This document shows, piece by piece, positions 58,976 through 64,000 of a stretch of 64,000 nt of DNA; within the stretch, counting starts at the first letter, position 1, and every line of letters begins with the position of its first letter. The DNA lies in assembly GCF_018812025.1 (NCBI RefSeq), contig NC_063061.1, positions 34,085,640-34,149,639 of the forward strand, in the 5' to 3' direction. The notes under the pieces were generated by a model, which saw nothing but the letters and a program-made list of their open reading frames with translations, searched no databases and had not been told where the DNA came from. Origin of the DNA: Megalobrama amblycephala. Taxonomy: Eukaryota; Chordata; Actinopteri; Cypriniformes; Xenocyprididae. Made by a program: the position numbers and the translations under genes.

Positions 58976-59875
58976 ACTGACTTCTCTGGAGTTCTAAGCA
59001 CCCCTACGGCATCCTGAGGTTCCCCAGGGCTGTCATGAAGCTCACACATGTGCACACACTTCCTCTAAAATAACATTCCCTACATACCTGCACTAGAGCT
59101 GCTAACTCGGTGTCAGCATGACTAGAGCACCCCAGAGCATCATGGGATATGTGTGTTTTTGGAGCAAAAAGCCACAGATGGACCAGCATAGATGGTTTTC
59201 TTTTATTTCTTGGCATTTGGGATTGGAGAAATAAGAGCGAGTGAGAGCGAGAGTTTGTGTTCTCACATCTGGAAGCTATAGCCGTCATTGTGCTGTCTGC
59301 TGATCCCAAAGAAAAAGAAGGAAAAAAGAGGGGGGAAAAAAGAAAAAATGTCTTCCAGATGTTTTTTCCCCTCCCCTTACTGTGGAACAGCAGAGGAATA
59401 AAATACTGTTTCATTAAGACAGAAGAAAAATACATGGTCCTCTCAGTGAGGAAACGAGTGCGTTTGTTGGTATGGAGGGTTGCAAAATGCGCTTCGAATT
59501 CACAAAGCGGTTTGTTTGTCTACATATCCTGCTCTTTAAGCGGTTATGCCCATGCAGACCCTCTGACCTGACTCTTTTTTGCAGGTTTATGCATGCATAT
59601 CTGTTTATTTGTGTGTCTATGCATGTGTGCTTGTGTGAGATTGCTTTTTTGTGCTTTTTTGTAAGAGAGGGCGAGAAGTTTCTTTTCTTTTCTTCCTCCT
59701 ACTAGATGACTTATGCTGCAAAAAAATAATGTTCTAATTAATTTTTTTAAATAATTTTTCCCCAGGAGAACTATCAAAGCAGCTTTAATAATTAATAAAA
59801 ATATTAATTAATTTAATTAATTAATTATATTAATTATAAAATATGAATTATATGTTAAATGTATAGACTAAATAA
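58590..59875. other. Intron 1 with microsatellites, no exon seen
   Basis: The stretch contains (AC) at about 58720-58743, (GT) at 58930-58973 and (AATT) at about 59808-59826. The frame at 59004-59435 on the minus strand lacks any domain. Confidence 0.45.
58930..58973. repeat. (GT)n microsatellite
   Basis: About 21 GT units. Confidence 0.97.
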
Positions 59876-59878
59876 TAA

Positions 59879-59942
59879 TATAATATAATATAATATAATA
59901 TAATATAATATAATATAATATAATATAATATAATATAATATA
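59879..59942. repeat. (ATAAT)n pentanucleotide repeat
   Basis: About 13 units of TAATA, uninterrupted, just before the palindromic element. Confidence 0.97.
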
Positions 59943-59968
59943 CTTTGCCAAATATATATATATATATA

Positions 59969-60902
59969 CAGTACAGTCCAAAAGTTTGGAACCACTAAGA
60001 TTTTTAATGTTTTTAAAAAAAGTTTCGTCTGCTTAACAAGGCTACATTTATTTAATTAAAAATACAGTAAAAAACAGTAATATTGTGAAATATTATTACA
60101 ATTTAAAATAACTGTGTACTATTTAAATATATTTGACAAAGCAATTTATTCCTGTGATGCAAAGCTGAATTTTCAGCATCGTTACTCCAGTCTTCAGTGT
60201 CACATGATCCTTCAGAAATCATTCTAATATGCTGATTTGCTGCTCAATAAACATTTATGATTATTTTCAATGTTGAAAACAGTTGTGTACTTTTTTTTCA
60301 GGATTCCTTGATGAATAGAAAGTTCAAAAGAACAGCATTTATCTGAAATACAAAGCTTCTGTAGCATTATACACTACCGTTCAAAAGTTTGGGGTCAGTA
60401 AGAATTTTTATTTTTATTTTTTTGAAAAGAAATTAAAGAAATTAATACTTTTATTCAGCAAGGATGCATTAAATCAATCAAAAGTGGCAGTAAAGACATT
60501 TATAATGTTACAAAAGATTAGATTTCAGATAAACACTGTTCTTTTGAACTTTCTATTCATCAAATAATCCTGAAAAAAAATATTGTACACAAATATTTTG
60601 TACAATTGTACACATTAAATGTTTCTTGAGCAGCAAATCAGCATATTAGAATGATTTCTGAAGGATTATGTGACACTGAAGACTGGAGTTATGATGCTGA
60701 AAATTCAGCTTTGCCATCACAGGAATAAATTACTTTGTGAAATATATTCAAATAGAAAACAGTTATTTTAAATTGTAATAATATTTCACAATATTACTGT
60801 TTTTTACTGTATTTTTAATTAAATAAATGTAGCCTTGGTGAGCAGACGAAACTTCTTTTAAAAACATTAAAAATCTTAGTGGTTCCAAACTTTTGGACTG
60901 TA

Positions 60903-60905
<3 letters not shown>
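59969..60905. mobile_element. Palindromic MITE composite of the CAGTCCAAAAGTTTGGAA / CACTACCGTTCAAAAG type
   Basis: The ends CAGTACAGTCCAAAAGTTTG and the complement at the right border are flanked by TA. The first 290 or so bases pair with the last 290 or so. In the middle, at 60372, a CACTACCGTTCAAAAGTTTG terminus occurs again, so the structure looks like a full MITE joined to an inverted copy of its right half. No protein is encoded. Such sequence would form a large hairpin. Confidence 0.8.

Positions 60906-60971
<66 letters not shown>
60906..60971. repeat. (TA)n microsatellite
   Basis: About 32 TA units directly at the right border of the palindrome; the Tyr-Ile frame across it is an artefact. 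Confidence 0.98.
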
Positions 60972-60974
<3 letters not shown>

Positions 60975-63089
60975 TTTTTCTTTTGCTGTGCGATGTTATC
61001 ATTTGAAAATATGATCACAAATAGGTTATTATAACAGATTCATATGAATGGCAATGATTTCTGACATGGATTTCCACATATAATTTTTCAAAATTATATG
61101 TATTGGTAGTCCTGTCATCGAGTTGCATTTGCATAAAGTTAAACTCTGATCAGGTTTGTTGCATGGCCATCAGACTCTGTCACTCGTCACGCAAATTGCC
61201 AACTATGACAAGCAGTGACTTCCTGTCGGTTCGTCTCTGTAAACTTCTGCCATTATGAACGCCCCGTTACTGAGATGCTTGTTCTTGACTATGACTGTGT
61301 GTTTAGGCGTGTGTGTGTGTGTGTGTGTGTGTGGTGACCTCTGTTGTGGCAATTAAGAACCCACATATCTCACATGCCACATTCATGACCCTGAAAAAGG
61401 GAATTATGGGATTGCCCAGGGTTTATGACCAAACACATGCTTGCTCTTGCTCTTTATTGGGTTTTATGTGAGTGACTGCTGATCTATCTTTCCATCTCAT
61501 GGAAAGAAGAGACTTTTTGTGTGACAAATAGTTTCATTATGCCTCAGAAATGCCACAGATGTTCACATCACTACAAAACATCAGATGCTTGGATCCCTCG
61601 TCCAAATAATGACCCACAATTTTTTTTGTTTGCTCACTAAAATATACTATTATAGCCATAGTTTCTGTTAAAATACTATAGTTACTGTACTATTGTTATT
61701 GCAAGATAAAGGGACCTCTTTCTAACAGGGTAAGATGTTTGCAGAATCTGTCTGTTGTTCTGTATATTTTCATATGCCAGTAGTCACAAATACCAGTTTA
61801 CCATAATTGTAGGAACAATAACTGTAGTAATTATGGTATTTTTAAGGAAACTATGACTATGGTTAATGTTTGTAAGGGTCAGTACACATGAGCTTTCAAA
61901 GCCTCTTTGAGCTTTCATAAGGTTTTCATTATCCTGTGGATGAGGAATCACTTGAGGGCAGCAGTTGGTCCTGTAATGCTTCATTTGAGCAGTATGCTAA
62001 AGGTTACGTGCTTGACTCTCTCACGTGTGTGTGTGTGTGTGTGTGTGTGTTTTTACAAAGCTTTACTATACTGTGCATCTCAATCAACCACACACATCCC
62101 TGTGTGTGTGTACAATATATATTATTTGTGGACCAATGAGATGGACCAATAAATCGTGTTTTATTTTACATATTTTATTTGAATTTTAGTTCTTAGTGGT
62201 GATCATCATGCACATTTTATTTTATTTTATTTTTTTATTTTTTTACATCATTGAGGCGATCATCATGTTTACCCAAATTTAATTTATTTTTTATTTTATT
62301 TTACATCTTAGAGGTGACATCATATGCACCTTATTTTATTTTATTTTATTTTATCATTGGCTGTAATTTTGACAATTTTATGGTATTGACAAATTATGTG
62401 TCATATCTAGTGCACATAAAATGCAAAAATACTATAGCGAGTGAGTTTTATGCTGTTCAACATGTAGATCCAGTAGAATACAGTACAATGACATCAGCAG
62501 CTCCTTCTTGACCCTGCGCACCTGGAATATGCTCATGCTATTGGACGCTTTTGTGTTCTGTGGATACTTGCAGGTTTTCCTGGGTTGCCGTTATGTGGAG
62601 TCAGTAATGAGGGATTAATATTGTTCACTGGGTTATTCATGAGATGTTTAGGGAACCCTGCAGGTCCAGACATGTGAGAAGAACTTTAGGATTCTGGAGC
62701 GGTGTGCGGAAAGCTGACATTCCTTCCACTGGCCTCATACTGAGAATATAAAATAGTCTCTCTCTCTCTCTCAATGTCTCTCTCTCTCTGTCTGTCTCTC
62801 TGCAGTAGCACATTATGAACTGGCCACAAAAACCACAGAAACGTTCAACTCTCTCCAGAAAGAATTAAACACACACACACACACACACTTCACTCATGCT
62901 TCAGTGCAGGACAGAGAGGCTTTTGTTCCAGAGTTGTAATAATCTGGCGATACCATATGTACAATAGTATGTCGTCTCACATGTGATTGAAGTCATTTTA
63001 AAGAAACTGTGATGAGCTGTTTTATGATTTTCAGATTTAAGATTTTGATTTTATAGTGCAGATATTATTGCAACAGAATATAAACATAA
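60972..63089. other. Intron 1 with low-complexity tracts, no exon seen
   Basis: Microsatellites are (GT) at about 61311-61333 and 62022-62051, (TC) at about 62757-62800 and (AC) at about 62871-62888. A TTTTA-rich field with repeated GTGATCATCATGCAC-like motifs spans about 62160-62360. A few ACTATAGTTACTGTA-type motifs occur at about 61640-61860. No gene recognised. Confidence 0.45.
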
Positions 63090-63990
63090 AATGCAATTTT
63101 ATTAGAGTTAAATGAAAAATTACAGTACTATGGTATTACCGTGTTTTTCTACAAGATTTTTTTGGTATTTTTTGTATATTACCCTGGTTAAACTATGTTT
63201 TTTTTGAACATACCTTGTTTTTTGTGCATGCTATTATGCTAATTCTGCATGCATCCATTCTTAATTCATTATTTTTCCATGATTATACCATGCTTTTTGG
63301 ACATTTACCATGGTATTAACATATTGTTTTGTACATGGTACAATGGTAATACTGTTTTCATATATGTACCATGATAATACCATGCATTTTTGGCATTTAT
63401 CATGATAATACTGCTTTTTTACATTTACCATAGCAATACTATGCTTTTTGGACATTTACCATGATAAGGTCATATATTTGTACATGACCCTGGTAATACC
63501 TTGTTTTTTGTACATAGTACCATGTTAATATTGTTTTTTTTTTTACATGAACCATGATTATACACTGATTTCTTTGGACATTTACCATGATAATACAATT
63601 TGTACATTACTCTGGTGATACCTTGTTTTTTGTACATGGTACCATGTTAATACCTTGATTTCTTTTTTTACATATACTATGATTATACACTTATTTCTTT
63701 GGACATTTACGATGATAATACCATATATTTGTACGTTACCCTGGTAATACCTTGTTTTTTGTACATGGTACCATGTTAATACTGTGTTTTTTTTTTTGTT
63801 TTTTTATACATGTACCATAATTATACCATGATTTCTTTGCACATTTACCATGATAATACCATATATTTATACTGTGTTTTTTTGGAAGTGTACTATGATA
63901 ATACCATGTTTTTGAACATAATGCCATTATTATATCATGTACCATAGTATGCATTTGAAATACCATGGTACATATTAGTAACATGATTTA
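63090..63990. repeat. Minisatellite of ACCATGATAATACCATG-like units
   Basis: Units of about 35-75 bases combine TTTACCATGATAATACCAT, a T-rich stretch and TTTGTACATGGTACCATGTT. The array runs to near the window end. It resembles, in inverted orientation, the array at 16530-17250. Confidence 0.85.
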
Positions 63991-64000
63991 AATCAAAACA

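Noticed and set aside
59004..59435. 143-codon minus-strand frame
   Set aside because: Low-complexity Ser/Phe content from a purine-rich tract; no domain or splice context.
60763..61018. Frames made of repeated Tyr-Ile
   Set aside because: Translation of a (TA)n microsatellite.
1..64000. CRISPR arrays, rRNA or tRNA genes, LTR retrotransposons and viral insertions
   Set aside because: No spacer-repeat pattern, rRNA/tRNA signature, paired LTRs or recognisable retroviral or viral proteins were seen by eye; the tandem arrays here have no unique spacers.

Overview
This window looks like teleost fish nuclear DNA, most likely a cyprinid. It is AT-rich and intron-poor in coding potential, full of dinucleotide microsatellites, and densely packed with the DNA-transposon relics typical of carp and zebrafish genomes: Tc1-like elements, hAT derivatives with 8-bp target duplications, and many fold-back elements in TTAA targets. 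There are no operons, ribosome binding sites or compact bacterial-style genes. Nearly all the open reading frames are chance frames inside repeats.

The one convincing host coding feature is a first exon at 50806-50908 (+). It encodes a signal peptide followed by a phase-1 splice donor and lies in a CpG-rich island (about 50400-51200) with two CCAAT boxes. The N-terminal pattern (Met-Asp, then Arg-Trp-Lys, a basic stretch and a hydrophobic core) resembles exon 1 of clade-B fibrillar collagens, with col5a1 the best guess and col11a1 the alternative. On this reading, 1 to about 50.4 kb is upstream intergenic DNA, 50.4-50.9 kb is promoter plus exon 1, and 50.9-64 kb is part of a long first intron.

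Layout. 0-4 kb: a minisatellite and a triple-nested TTAA fold-back element that carries a THAP zinc-finger start in both arms. 4.4-6.2 kb: a dead Tc1-like transposon and a hAT element with another element inside it. 6.9-9.5 kb: a THAP-encoding transposon relic with a nested TTAA element. 12.6-17.2 kb: three repeat fields. 18-21 kb: a hAT element with perfect target duplication and a second Tc1-like relic. 22-26 kb: three further non-autonomous elements. 29.7-31.6 kb: a 1.9-kb GATA/GACA/GATG-type array. 33-38.9 kb: fold-back elements, including a three-element nest. 40 kb: a broken THAP gene. 42.7-44.3 kb: a Tc1-like element with IR/DR ends. 45.5-49.5 kb: degenerate repeats, then a fold-back element whose right half was duplicated together with a perfect 196-bp copy of the collagen-like gene's promoter/5' leader. 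51-64 kb (intron 1): nested MITEs, a 0.1-kb-period tandem field, a 1.7-kb field of 85-bp repeats with two higher-order forms, a 0.94-kb palindrome between AT tracts, and a terminal minisatellite.

No new multi-gene system is visible. The observations most worth checking are the duplicated promoter block (49049-49244 and 50508-50703), the fold-back transposon with a THAP start in each arm, and the repeated association of THAP cassettes with TTAA elements. Family assignments rest on terminal repeats, target duplications and remembered families; no database search was run.
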